Program-made: the position numbers and the translations under genes
Source: WJMT01 sp964445575
Lineage (GTDB): Bacteria; Acidobacteriota; Aminicenantia; Aminicenantales; Aminicenantaceae
Reading direction: 5' to 3'
Assembly: GCA_964445575.1 (NCBI GenBank)
Contig: CAYULB010000007.1
Coordinates: 4,096-68,095 of the forward strand
DNA: 64,000 nucleotides
Notes under the pieces: generated by a model
The model's database searches: none
The model's input: only the letters and a program-made list of their open reading frames with translations
Told to the model about the DNA's origin: nothing
Part shown: positions 43,833 through 52,547 of the stretch, piece by piece
How positions within the stretch are numbered: the stretch's first letter is position 1
Layout: each line of letters starts with the position of its first letter

Positions 43833-44566
43833 AACACAGCCTGTACATCGTAGACCTATTTAACAAAATATTCAGTAAGCCTGCGTCCTGGGTTCTGTCT
43901 TTTTTCGGAATCCAAATCAAAAATCCAGAACATTTCATCCCTGATTATGTGGTGATGAGTATCCTTGCCGCAGGGGTACTTATCCTTTTTTTCTATCTTG
44001 CCTCGAAAAATTTAAGCCTCATTCCTTCCAAACTCCAGAGCTTTCTGGAATTATTGATCAATACTTTTGAAAACCAGCTGGTTGAGATTATTGGAGAAAA
44101 GGGAAAGAAATATGTCCCCTTGGTCGCCACTATTGGAATATTCATCTTTACCAGTAATATACTCGGCCTTATACCCGGACTTATGTCTCCCACCAGCAAC
44201 CTGAATGTAACAGTGGCCTGTGCTCTGGTTGTTTTTGTCTATTACCATCTGCAGGGGATAAAAAGCCAAGGCTTTTTTAGATACCTCAAACATTTTATAG
44301 GCCCCATCCCTTTTCTTGCTCCCTTAATGCTGCCCATAGAAATAATCAGCCACTTTTCCAGGGTCGTCTCTTTGTCTATACGTCTTTTTGGAAACATATT
44401 TGCCGAAGAGCTTTTAATCGTTGTTATGATTTCTATAATTCCATTCTTTCTCCCTCTCCCATTTATGGTGGTAGCTATTTTTACCGCCCTTATACAAGCT
44501 TTCGTATTTGTCATGCTGACATGCATTTATCTGGCAGGAGCCGTAGCTCAGGAGGAAGAACATTAA
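43820..44566 (+). CDS. atpB: F0F1 ATP synthase subunit a
   Basis: A 248-residue polytopic stator subunit with the ion channels of F0. The C-terminal signature SLSIRLFGNIFAEE contains the essential Arg (about residue 188) that faces subunit c. NILGLIPGLMSPTSNLNVT and the closing FVFVMLTCIYLAGA are also typical. It lies between a subunit I-like gene and atpE, within the single predicted transcript. Confidence 0.95.
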   Translation: MEELEHSLYIVDLFNKIFSKPASWVLSFFGIQIKNPEHFIPDYVVMSILAAGVLILFFYLASKNLSLIPSKLQSFLELLINTFENQLVEIIGEKGKKYVPLVATIGIFIFTSNILGLIPGLMSPTSNLNVTVACALVVFVYYHLQGIKSQGFFRYLKHFIGPIPFLAPLMLPIEIISHFSRVVSLSIRLFGNIFAEELLIVVMISIIPFFLPLPFMVVAIFTALIQAFVFVMLTCIYLAGAVAQEEEH

Positions 44567-44583
44567 ACTAAAAGGAGAAAAAA

Positions 44584-44928
44584 ATGATTAAAAATTTAAA
44601 ACCCTTGATTTTACTGTTATTCTTTTTAATGGTGATGAGTGCTCCCCTACTTGCCCAAGAAGCTGAACTTTCCAATAACAGAGCTTCTCTCTTTAAACTA
44701 TCCTTGATCATAGGAGCAGCTGTCATTACTCTCGCCGCAGCAGCTGGTATCTTTGGACAGGCTAAAGCTATAAGCAGTGCCTGCGAGGGAATCTCCAGAA
44801 ATCCAAATTCCGGCCCTCATATAAGATTCCTGTTGATCTTCGGTCTTGTTCTCATCGAAACTCTTGTTATCTACGCTCTTCTTATTTCCATCATCATCCT
44901 CATGGTAAAGTGGGGCCAGTACGTATAA
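44584..44928 (+). CDS. atpE: F0F1 ATP synthase subunit c
   Basis: A 114-residue proteolipid. The N-terminal 24 residues form a hydrophobic signal-like extension ending in ALA-like APLLAQ, absent from short c subunits. The hairpin loop has SRNP. Helix 2 contains the ion-binding Glu92 in VLIETLVIYALL. Gln59 sits 13 residues before the loop Arg72, the spacing of the Na+-binding Gln in Ilyobacter-type rings, and Thr93 follows Glu92, giving a hydroxyl ligand. This suggests, but does not prove, sodium coupling. AAAGGAG precedes the ATG. No atpF, atpH, atpA, atpG, atpD or atpC follows. Confidence 0.95.
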   Translation: MIKNLKPLILLLFFLMVMSAPLLAQEAELSNNRASLFKLSLIIGAAVITLAAAAGIFGQAKAISSACEGISRNPNSGPHIRFLLIFGLVLIETLVIYALLISIIILMVKWGQYV

Positions 44929-44953
44929 ACAAAAATCCCAAACAATCGGGAAA

Positions 44954-45823
44954 ATGCACCTCTCTGTCTTCAGCCTTATTAAAACAACTTTTAAAAGATT
45001 CAGTGAAGACAGATGTGGAAATTTTTCTATAATTATCTCTTATTTCACTTTACTCTGTGCCATACCCCTGGTTGCACTTTTTGCTTTCGTAACCACTAAA
45101 GTTCTGGGAAGCGCTGAACTTGCTTTTCGAAGTCTCAATATTCTCTCCGATGAATTTTTTGCCCAGTTCGATCCCCTCTTTTTTGAGCGGGTACAAGCTA
45201 TATCTCAAAACATAGAAAATCTGGGCTGGTTTGGCCTAGCAGGATCTTTCATAGCCGCCAGCTTTCTGTTTTCCAAACTTATTTATTCAATCAATTTTAT
45301 TTTCAAAGCAAACTATCAGAAATCCTTTTTCTACAACCGTCTTATGGAATACCTGATCATGTTTGTTCTGGGGGTGATAATGCTTATCTCTCTTTCTATA
45401 ACTGCTATATGGACTGCGCTTCACAGGACCCTGAAAGAAAGCGACATCATAGCCAAGCACATCAATCCCAAGGTAGTTTCTCTCGCAAACAATTTTTTTC
45501 TGCAATATCTTATCCCCCTAACTCTAACTTTTGTGGTATTTTTCATTCTTTATAAATTCATTCCTGAAGTAAAAGTCCACACCAAAGCAGCAGTCATAGC
45601 GGCTGCAATCAGCACTTTGCTATGGGAAGTCTTTAAGCGCCTCTTTGTTTTTTATGTGGCCCATCTTTCTGCAATAGGAATAGTCTTATCAAAACTGCTC
45701 CAAGGGACTCTGACTTCCATAATATTTTTTCTTCTTTGGATATCCTTTTCCCTGATGATTTTATTCTGGGGCGCAGAACTGGCAGCTGTGCTGAATGAGA
45801 GGATCCATGAAAAAAAAGCCTGA
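44954..45823 (+). CDS. YihY/BrkB family inner-membrane protein
   Basis: A 289-residue protein with about six membrane segments, of the YihY (formerly 'ribonuclease BN') family. The N-terminal region has the conserved DRCGNFSIIISYFTLLCAIPL. The C-terminal LLWISFSLMILFWGAELAAVLNE is also characteristic. The old nuclease label is not supported for this family; function unknown. Its end overlaps lpxD by 17 bases. Confidence 0.87.
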   Translation: MHLSVFSLIKTTFKRFSEDRCGNFSIIISYFTLLCAIPLVALFAFVTTKVLGSAELAFRSLNILSDEFFAQFDPLFFERVQAISQNIENLGWFGLAGSFIAASFLFSKLIYSINFIFKANYQKSFFYNRLMEYLIMFVLGVIMLISLSITAIWTALHRTLKESDIIAKHINPKVVSLANNFFLQYLIPLTLTFVVFFILYKFIPEVKVHTKAAVIAAAISTLLWEVFKRLFVFYVAHLSAIGIVLSKLLQGTLTSIIFFLLWISFSLMILFWGAELAAVLNERIHEKKA

Positions 45824-46862
45824 TAAACTTGTTCCCCCTTTTACGGTCAGTCAACTCGCCGAGTATTTGAACTGTCCCTATGAGGGAGAGGAAAAAACCA
45901 TCATCAAGGGAGTCTCCAATTTAGAAAAAGCAGAAAAAGGAGACTTGGTTTTTTTCTCTCAAAAAAAATTCAGGAAATCCCTGGAGTCAACTCAAGCTTC
46001 TTGTGCCATCGTCCCCCCTGATGAAAAATTCAGCCGGATACCTACCATTAAATCAGATAATCCCCACTTAAGCTTTATCAAGGTCATTGAACTTTTCTAC
46101 TCTCCTGAATTTCCTGAACCAGGAATTCATCCCAGTGCTTTTGTATCCCAGACCGCCCGGATTGGGTCTGATGTCTCTGTAGGAGCTTTTACTTCTATAG
46201 GCGACCGTGTTGTCGTGGGAGACAAAACCATTATCTATCCTCTGGTTGCTGTTTATCCAAATGTAAAGATTGGTAAAAATTGTATCATACATTCAAATGT
46301 TTCAATTCGGAGTTCCACTGAAATTGGGAATGGCGTCATCATTCATAATGGAGTCACCCTTGGTTCTGACGGCTTTGGATATGTTAAGAAAAAAGATCAG
46401 GCCTACACCAAAGTCCCCCAGATCGGCAGGCTGATCATAAAAGACAACGTAGAAATTGGCTCGAACACAGCTGTAGACAGAGCTTCCTTAGAAAGCACCA
46501 TCATTCACAAAGGAGTTAAAATAGATAATCTGGTTCAGATAGCCCACAATGTGGAAATAGGGGAAAATTCAATCATTGCTGGACAAACCGGTATAAGCGG
46601 CAGTGTAAAAATAGGGAAAAATGTAATCATGGGAGGCCAAGTCGGAATCGCAGACCACATAGAAATAGGCGATAACACAATCATAGCCGCTAAAACCGGT
46701 GTTTCCGGGAACCTCCAATCCAATTCCATTGTGGCAGGCTATCCTCATCAAGACATGAGGACCTGGAGAAAGATTTGGGCCTCTTTATCCCAACTCCGAC
46801 CTATGATCAAAGAGGTAAACCGGCTTAAAAAACGGATAGAAAATTTGGAGAAAGAAAAATAA
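45807..46862 (+). CDS. lpxD: UDP-3-O-acylglucosamine N-acyltransferase
   Basis: LpxD adds the N-linked acyl chain in lipid A synthesis. About 351 residues from ATG 45807, which has GAGAGGA upstream; an ATG four codons earlier is less well placed. The N-terminal uridine-binding domain (about 10-95: GDLVFFSQKKF) is followed by a left-handed beta-helix of hexapeptide repeats with the active-site region GSDGFGYV and the His in LVQIAHNVEIG. A short C-terminal helix (MIKEVNRLKKRIENLEKE) closes it. Fusion or linkage to other lipid A genes is absent. Confidence 0.95.
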   Translation: MKKKPDKLVPPFTVSQLAEYLNCPYEGEEKTIIKGVSNLEKAEKGDLVFFSQKKFRKSLESTQASCAIVPPDEKFSRIPTIKSDNPHLSFIKVIELFYSPEFPEPGIHPSAFVSQTARIGSDVSVGAFTSIGDRVVVGDKTIIYPLVAVYPNVKIGKNCIIHSNVSIRSSTEIGNGVIIHNGVTLGSDGFGYVKKKDQAYTKVPQIGRLIIKDNVEIGSNTAVDRASLESTIIHKGVKIDNLVQIAHNVEIGENSIIAGQTGISGSVKIGKNVIMGGQVGIADHIEIGDNTIIAAKTGVSGNLQSNSIVAGYPHQDMRTWRKIWASLSQLRPMIKEVNRLKKRIENLEKEK

Positions 46863-46894
46863 AACTCCAAGCCTGAATAATTCCTTATTTAGAT

Positions 46895-47821
46895 TTATTG
46901 TTTATTTTGTTCAATATACTCGTTTACAGCAAGACCTGCCTCAACTCCGGCTCCTACGGCAGTGGCAACCTGATTGCTGCAGGAATCGGTCACATCCCCT
47001 GCAGCAAATATCCCAGGTTCTGAAGTCGCCATATCTTTCCTGACTTTGATTTCTCCATCTTCATTTAAATCCACCAGGCTCTTAATCACAGCTGTATTGG
47101 GAACCATGCCTATGGAAACAAACATGCCGTCTAGTTTCAATTCCCACTGCTTATCTTCTTTGAGGTTAAAGATTTTTGCCGCTTGTATTTTCTGGTCTCC
47201 CTTAATTTCCTTGACTACGGAATTCAAGATAAACTCTATTTTGCGGTTTTCTTTAGCTCTTTTTTGAAGCAATTTTTCTGCTCTAAATTGTTCCCTCCGA
47301 TGAATGATAGTCACCTTTCTTGCAAACTTAGTCAAAAACAGGGCTTCTGTTAAAGCATAGCTTCCTCCACCAACAACCGCCACTCTCTTCTCTCTAAAAA
47401 AAGCTCCATCACAGGTAGCACAATAAGACACTCCTTTCCCTGTGAACTGTGCTTCACCCGGTACGTTTAATTTTCTGTGACTCGACCCCGTGGCAATAAT
47501 AACACATCTGGTCGGATATTCTTTTTCATCTGTGAATACCCTCAAAACTTTTTCCTTTCTCTTAACACTCTTAACCTCATTCTGTTTGATGTAGCATCCA
47601 AATTTTAAGGCCTGAGACCTGAACCTCTCTGCCAGTGAATAGGTATCGATACCCTCAGGAAAACCCGGGTAATTCTCTATTCTGTCTGTCAATAAGATCT
47701 GACCTCCGGGCATGCCTTTATCTAAAATAAGAGTCTTCAGCAAAGCTCGTCCTGTATAAATTCCTGCTGACAAACCAGCTGGGCCGGCTCCGACAATGAC
47801 CACATCATAGATTTGCTTCAT
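46895..47821 (-). CDS. trxB: Thioredoxin reductase
   Basis: A low-molecular-weight flavoprotein of about 308 residues. FAD motif VVIVGAGPAGLSAGIY near the start, NADP motif VAVVGGGSYALTEA in the centre, redox disulfide CATCD, and C-terminal FAD motif IFAAGDVTD. It reduces thioredoxin with NADPH in the cytoplasm. I prefer ATG 47821, spaced nine bases from AGAAAGG, over ATG 47830, which abuts it. It is the last gene of the long minus-strand run and is convergent with lpxD. Confidence 0.93.
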   Translation of the reverse strand: MKQIYDVVIVGAGPAGLSAGIYTGRALLKTLILDKGMPGGQILLTDRIENYPGFPEGIDTYSLAERFRSQALKFGCYIKQNEVKSVKRKEKVLRVFTDEKEYPTRCVIIATGSSHRKLNVPGEAQFTGKGVSYCATCDGAFFREKRVAVVGGGSYALTEALFLTKFARKVTIIHRREQFRAEKLLQKRAKENRKIEFILNSVVKEIKGDQKIQAAKIFNLKEDKQWELKLDGMFVSIGMVPNTAVIKSLVDLNEDGEIKVRKDMATSEPGIFAAGDVTDSCSNQVATAVGAGVEAGLAVNEYIEQNKQ

Positions 47822-47847
47822 AAAACTCATCCTTTCTGAATTGTTTT

Positions 47848-48693
47848 CTACCCCCAGCCCAATTTTTCTTGAACAAGGTCAAAATAGTTCCGTTTGGGGG
47901 AGGAAATTAAAGAAAGAGCAAAGTTGCTGCTCTTTATCCTCACCTCCTCGTTTTTCTTTATTAAATTCCCTCTCTGCCCATCAAGGGTAAGGTAAGTTTT
48001 TTCTCCGCCAGAAAAAATCTTTATAAAGACTTTTGATTCCGAGGAGATGACCATAGGGCGGAATGTAAGGGTATGAGGACAGATAGGAGAAATGATCAAA
48101 GCTGGAATATGAGGCTGGATAATGGGTCCTCCTGCAGAAAGGGAATAAGCCGTGGAACCTGTGGGGGTAGATATGATAATTCCGTCTACCCGCGGAATCG
48201 CTATCTGCTTCTGATTTATCCATATCTCACAGCTTATCATCCTTGCCAAAGCCCCTTTATTGATCACCACATCATTCAAACAGAGAAATGTTCTTTCCCT
48301 GTGAAAAACCTCCAACATCTGCCTGTGGCTGACAATGGAATCATTTCCGTTTAGATATTCCTCTAAGGTTAAAATCATTTCATCAAGAGGGACTTCAGTT
48401 AAAAAACCAAGGCTTCCCATATTCACTCCCATTACCGGCACTCCTGACTCAGCCGCTAGATGAGCTACACTCAAAAGAGTCCCATCTCCTCCCAACACTA
48501 CTACTAAATCAACCTTTCCCGGAATTTTTTCTCTAGATAATCCTTTATTGTTCTTCATTTTATCTGCAGCGAACTTTTCCAGGACACATTCAATTCCCTT
48601 TTTCTGAAAGTAGAAAACCAGCTCTTTTAATACCTTTTCAATATTAGGAGCATGAGGCTTTATAATAAATCCCACTCTTTTAATTTCTCTCAT
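47848..48693 (-). CDS. nadK: NAD kinase
   Basis: A 281-residue ATP/polyphosphate NAD kinase. LVVVLGGDGTLL with the catalytic Asp, GVNMGSLGFLTEV, and the NE/D-like loop DGIIISTPTGSTAYSLSAGGP are diagnostic. It produces NADP in the cytoplasm. The start overlaps the 3' end of tlyA by 14 bases, so translation is coupled. Confidence 0.95.
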   Translation of the reverse strand: MREIKRVGFIIKPHAPNIEKVLKELVFYFQKKGIECVLEKFAADKMKNNKGLSREKIPGKVDLVVVLGGDGTLLSVAHLAAESGVPVMGVNMGSLGFLTEVPLDEMILTLEEYLNGNDSIVSHRQMLEVFHRERTFLCLNDVVINKGALARMISCEIWINQKQIAIPRVDGIIISTPTGSTAYSLSAGGPIIQPHIPALIISPICPHTLTFRPMVISSESKVFIKIFSGGEKTYLTLDGQRGNLIKKNEEVRIKSSNFALSLISSPKRNYFDLVQEKLGWG

Positions 48694-49468
48694 TCCAAAC
48701 AGCCTCCTTTATCATTATCCTTAATTCCTGGGAACTAAGGCCGTCCCCGCTTACAGAACACAATAAAAAAAATTCTCTGTTTCCTTTTTGCCCTCTAACC
48801 GGGCTTTCTATTAAACCTTGGACTTTCAGACCTAACTTAAGGACTTGCTCTGCGGTTCTGTTCAGTACCTCTTCATGAACATTGGAGTCCTTAATGATTC
48901 CGTTCTTTCCTACCAGATTTTTCTCTGCTTCAAACTGAGGCTTAATCAAGGAGATAATCTTCCCTTTGTTTAATATATTTTGAACAGCTGGGAGAACCTT
49001 TAAAATTGAGATAAAGGAAAGATCCATAGTCACAAGCTGAATTTCTTCTTTAAAGTCTGATTTTTTCAAATATCTTGCGTTCTTTCTTATGAGAATAACC
49101 CTGGGATCGTTCCTCAGCTTCCACTCGATCTGCCTGGTATCCACATCAACGGCGTAAATTCTTTTTGCTCCTCTCTGAAGCATACAATCTGTAAACCCAC
49201 CTGTAGATGCTCCCAAGTCCGCAACTGTCATCCCTCTTACATCCAAACCAAATTCATCTAGAGCTTTCTCTAATTTAAACCCACCGCGCCCTACATAAGG
49301 AAGAGTTCTTTCTACAAAAAAGTCTGTTTCCCTATCAATGAAATCGCCTGGTTTTTCCACCCTTTTTCCTGAAGCCCTGACCAGTCCAGCCATGATCAAT
49401 GCTTTTGCCTTTGTTCGATTTTTGACAAATCCCTTATCCACAAGGAGTTTATCAGCCCTTTCCTTCAT
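48680..49468 (-). CDS. tlyA: TlyA family rRNA 2'-O-methyltransferase
   Basis: A 262-residue protein with an N-terminal S4 RNA-binding domain (about 1-60: ERADKLLVDKGFVKNRTKAKALI) and an FtsJ/RrmJ-type methyltransferase (VADLGASTGGFTDCML; DLSFISILKVLP; LIKPQFEA). TlyA methylates 2'-O of cytidines in 16S and/or 23S rRNA; family members in some bacteria have been called hemolysins. It lies between dxs and nadK, an arrangement seen in many bacteria. Confidence 0.92.
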   Translation of the reverse strand: MKERADKLLVDKGFVKNRTKAKALIMAGLVRASGKRVEKPGDFIDRETDFFVERTLPYVGRGGFKLEKALDEFGLDVRGMTVADLGASTGGFTDCMLQRGAKRIYAVDVDTRQIEWKLRNDPRVILIRKNARYLKKSDFKEEIQLVTMDLSFISILKVLPAVQNILNKGKIISLIKPQFEAEKNLVGKNGIIKDSNVHEEVLNRTAEQVLKLGLKVQGLIESPVRGQKGNREFFLLCSVSGDGLSSQELRIMIKEAVWNERN

Positions 49469-49474
49469 TTTAAG

Positions 49475-51361
49475 TCATGTTTTTTGGTTCTTATACAAAC
49501 TTCTTATATGCTCAACAATACCGTTCGCATCCAACCCAAACATTTTTCTTATCTGCTCTGCCTTTCCTACAGGGTATATCTCTGTTGGAATGGCTATTCT
49601 TTTAAACTTAACATCAAATCTATTCCTGCTGTCCAATAACTCCCGGACCGCACTTCCGAATCCCCCTGATACAATGCCTTCTTCTGCGGTGACAATGGCA
49701 TTCCCTTTTTTTGCAAAACTAAGAATCATATCCTCATCCAGAGGCCTGGCAAATCTTGCGTTCATAACAGCAAGACTTATTCCCTCTGTCTCAAGCTTTT
49801 CCGCTGCTTCCACACAGGAATAAACCATATGACCATAGGCAATAAGGAGGTCTTTCCCTTCCTTTAAAAGTTCTCCTTTCCCAATGGGGATATCTTTAAA
49901 TCCTTTATCCATAGGGACTCCAAATGCTTTCCCCTTAGGGAATCGTATAGCAACCGGATGGTTATAAGAAAAAGAAGAACTCAACATATGGCGCAGCTCA
50001 TTTTCATCTTTAGGTGCCATAACAATCATATTAGGAAGATGCCTTAGATAGACAATATCATTGATTCCCTGATGGGTGGGACCATCATCAGGGACAATCC
50101 CAGCTCGGTCTAACGCAAAAACTAGGGGAATATCCATCAAGCCCACATCGTGATAAAGCTGGTCATAGGCTCTTTGGAGAAATGATGAATAGATAGCCAC
50201 CACAGGCTTGAATCCATTCAACGCTAAGGCAGCAGAAAAATCAACCGCATGCTGTTCAGCAATACCCACATCAAAAAAACGATCAGGAAATCTATTGGTA
50301 AAATTCTTAAGTCCTGTCCCCTCGGGCATTGCAGCTGTAACAGCCATGATTCTTTCATCTTTTTCCGCCAGTTCTTCGAGGGCCTTGCCAAAAACAGATG
50401 AAAATGTGGGACGAGGGTCCTTGTTTTCCATTTGACCTGTCTTGATGTCAAAGGGATGAGCACTATGGAACTTTGAAGGGTCACTTTGAGCAGGAAGATA
50501 ACCCTTTCCTTTCTGAGTTGCACACAAGACAATTACCGGCCCATCATAATGCTTGGCTTCCTCAAAGGCTTCTATCAAAGACCTGATGCTGTGCCCTTCC
50601 ACCGCCCCAATATAACGGATTCCCAGTTCCTCAAACACCAAACCAGGAAAAAAAGTCTTTTTTATCGCTTCTTCAAAAGCTCTTCCTGCTTTTATCAACG
50701 GCCACCCAATCACTGGAATGGCTTTAAGAAAAGTTTTTGCATGGTCTTTCAGTCTTAAATAATGCTGACCGGAGACAAGATACGTGAGATATTTAGATAA
50801 GGCTCCCACGTTCGGGGAAATGGACATCTCATTGTAATTGAGAACGATCACTATCTGTTCTCTATGGTGGCCTATCTGGTTCAGAGCTTCCCATGCCATC
50901 CCTCCAGTAAGGCCTCCATCTCCAACCACAGCGATTATATTATGGTTCTGCTTTTTTCTGTTTCTGGCCACCGCCATTCCCATAGCAGCTGATAGGGCTG
51001 TCGAAGCATGTCCTGTATTAAAGACATCATGTCTGCTTTCTTCTCTGACTGGGAATCCGGAAATGCCGTCCATGGTTCTGAGCTTATAAAATCTATCCTT
51101 CCGGCCCGTGATTATTTTATGAGTGTAGCACTGATGTCCCACATCCCATATTATTTTATCTTTTGGAGAATCGAACACATAATTCAAAGCTAATGTCAAT
51201 TCAACTACACCCAGATTAGGAGAAAGGTGCCCTCCGTTCTTTGACACAACCTTAATGATCAGATTCCTAATTTCTCCAGCAAGAAGATAAAGCTCCTTTA
51301 TGGAAAGTGACTTTAAATCACGAGGGTGATTTATTCGGTCAAGGATATTTTGATTACCCAT
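49475..51361 (-). CDS. dxs: 1-deoxy-D-xylulose-5-phosphate synthase
   Basis: The first enzyme of the MEP isoprenoid pathway, a 628-residue thiamine-diphosphate enzyme. ThDP-binding GDGGLTGGMAWEALN, early GHQCYTHKI and GFPVREESRHDVFNTGHAS, and the transketolase-like pyrimidine domain around FDVGIAEQHAVDFSA with the catalytic Glu. It starts within the last codons of ispA (eight-base overlap), coupling the two isoprenoid genes. Confidence 0.97.
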   Translation of the reverse strand: MGNQNILDRINHPRDLKSLSIKELYLLAGEIRNLIIKVVSKNGGHLSPNLGVVELTLALNYVFDSPKDKIIWDVGHQCYTHKIITGRKDRFYKLRTMDGISGFPVREESRHDVFNTGHASTALSAAMGMAVARNRKKQNHNIIAVVGDGGLTGGMAWEALNQIGHHREQIVIVLNYNEMSISPNVGALSKYLTYLVSGQHYLRLKDHAKTFLKAIPVIGWPLIKAGRAFEEAIKKTFFPGLVFEELGIRYIGAVEGHSIRSLIEAFEEAKHYDGPVIVLCATQKGKGYLPAQSDPSKFHSAHPFDIKTGQMENKDPRPTFSSVFGKALEELAEKDERIMAVTAAMPEGTGLKNFTNRFPDRFFDVGIAEQHAVDFSAALALNGFKPVVAIYSSFLQRAYDQLYHDVGLMDIPLVFALDRAGIVPDDGPTHQGINDIVYLRHLPNMIVMAPKDENELRHMLSSSFSYNHPVAIRFPKGKAFGVPMDKGFKDIPIGKGELLKEGKDLLIAYGHMVYSCVEAAEKLETEGISLAVMNARFARPLDEDMILSFAKKGNAIVTAEEGIVSGGFGSAVRELLDSRNRFDVKFKRIAIPTEIYPVGKAEQIRKMFGLDANGIVEHIRSLYKNQKT

Positions 51362-52217
51362 TATGACTGTTGACCTCCAAAAGCTTTAATGCCAAGTATT
51401 TCAGTTCACCAGACTTTATGGAACTTTTATCTAAAGCTTTTACCGCTGAATTAACACATTGAAAAAGCTTTTTCCTGGCTTTGCTGCGGCCGTAAAAAAA
51501 GAGTGTATTGGGACTAAACAGCTCTCCTTTCTGAATGTCTTCCTTGGAATCAAGGATATCATCTCTTATTTGAAATGCAAACCCGAGATTCTCTGCATAC
51601 TCTTTTAAGGCCTTCTTCTCATCAGAAGAAGCTTTTCCCAGAATGGCTCCGGTCATCACCGATGCTAAGATAAGACTTCCTGTCTTTTTATAAACCAACG
51701 ATTGATAGTCCTCCCATTTGAAATTATCTGAAGAGGCCTTGATGTCTAGATATTGGCCGCCTACCATACCTGAAATCCCAGCAGAGTAGCTGATCTCCTT
51801 TGTGGCTTCAACTTTTTCTGGAAGGTCCTGGGCTTCAACACAAGCCCTCGAAAGAATCTCAAAAGCTAATGTCAGCAAAGCGTCTCCGGAAAGAATAGCC
51901 ACATCTTCTCCAAATGCTTTGTGACAGGAAGGCTTCCCCCGTCTAAAATCATCATCATCCATTGCCGGGAGGTCATCGTGTATCAAGGAATAATTATGAA
52001 TAAGCTCAATGGCACAGGCAAAAGGAAGGGCTTTTTCACTCCCACATCCGAAATATTCCCCTGTGGCCAATACCAGGATTGGCCTGAATCTTTTCCCCCC
52101 TGAAAAAACTGAATACTTCATAGAATCTTCCAGTTCTCCTTGATAACCCTGGAATATTTCCTTCAGCCGGCTCTCAATCAAACTTCTTTTGCTTTGAATC
52201 TTCTCTTCTATTTTCAT
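51354..52217 (-). CDS. ispA: Polyprenyl synthetase (farnesyl/geranylgeranyl diphosphate synthase)
   Basis: A 287-residue trans-prenyltransferase. The first aspartate-rich motif is in LIHDDLPAMDDDDFRRG, with the two-residue insertion typical of bacterial farnesyl diphosphate synthases; the second is in FQIRDDILD. GGKRFRP binds the allylic substrate. It elongates IPP and DMAPP to C15 or C20. It lies between xseB and dxs, the usual order. Confidence 0.94.
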   Translation of the reverse strand: MKIEEKIQSKRSLIESRLKEIFQGYQGELEDSMKYSVFSGGKRFRPILVLATGEYFGCGSEKALPFACAIELIHNYSLIHDDLPAMDDDDFRRGKPSCHKAFGEDVAILSGDALLTLAFEILSRACVEAQDLPEKVEATKEISYSAGISGMVGGQYLDIKASSDNFKWEDYQSLVYKKTGSLILASVMTGAILGKASSDEKKALKEYAENLGFAFQIRDDILDSKEDIQKGELFSPNTLFFYGRSKARKKLFQCVNSAVKALDKSSIKSGELKYLALKLLEVNSHNG

Positions 52218-52220
52218 TTT

Positions 52221-52523
52221 TTAAAACGGGAGGGGTTCATCATCCCCATCATCTGGATCTTCTTCATCCTTGTTCTCTTCTGAAGAATCCTTTTCCACTT
52301 CCTCTATATCAAAAGGCTTAGCCGAAACATTCCCTTCTTCGTCTTTAAGAAGGATCTCAACTTTTTTTTCAGCTTTTTTGAGTTCATTTCTTAAAAACTT
52401 AGCCAGCTTCACTCCTTTTTCAAATAGTTTTAAAGACTCATCCAAAGACAGATTTCCCTGCTCTAATTTCTCTACAGTTGTTTCTAAATCCTTGAGTGCT
52501 TTCTCAAAATTAAGCTCTTTCAT
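52221..52523 (-). CDS. xseB: Exodeoxyribonuclease VII small subunit
   Basis: A 100-residue protein. The first 60 residues are the XseB helical hairpin (FEKALKDLETTVEKLEQGNL, SLDESLKLFEKGVKLAKFLR). The C-terminal 35 residues are an added acidic tail rich in Asp and Glu (EDPDDGDDEP), longer than in E. coli XseB (80 residues). It binds several copies to XseA. It is separated from xseA by 24 bases. Confidence 0.93.
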   Translation of the reverse strand: MKELNFEKALKDLETTVEKLEQGNLSLDESLKLFEKGVKLAKFLRNELKKAEKKVEILLKDEEGNVSAKPFDIEEVEKDSSEENKDEEDPDDGDDEPLPF

Positions 52524-52547
52524 TGTTGTCTCCTAATACACGTTAAA

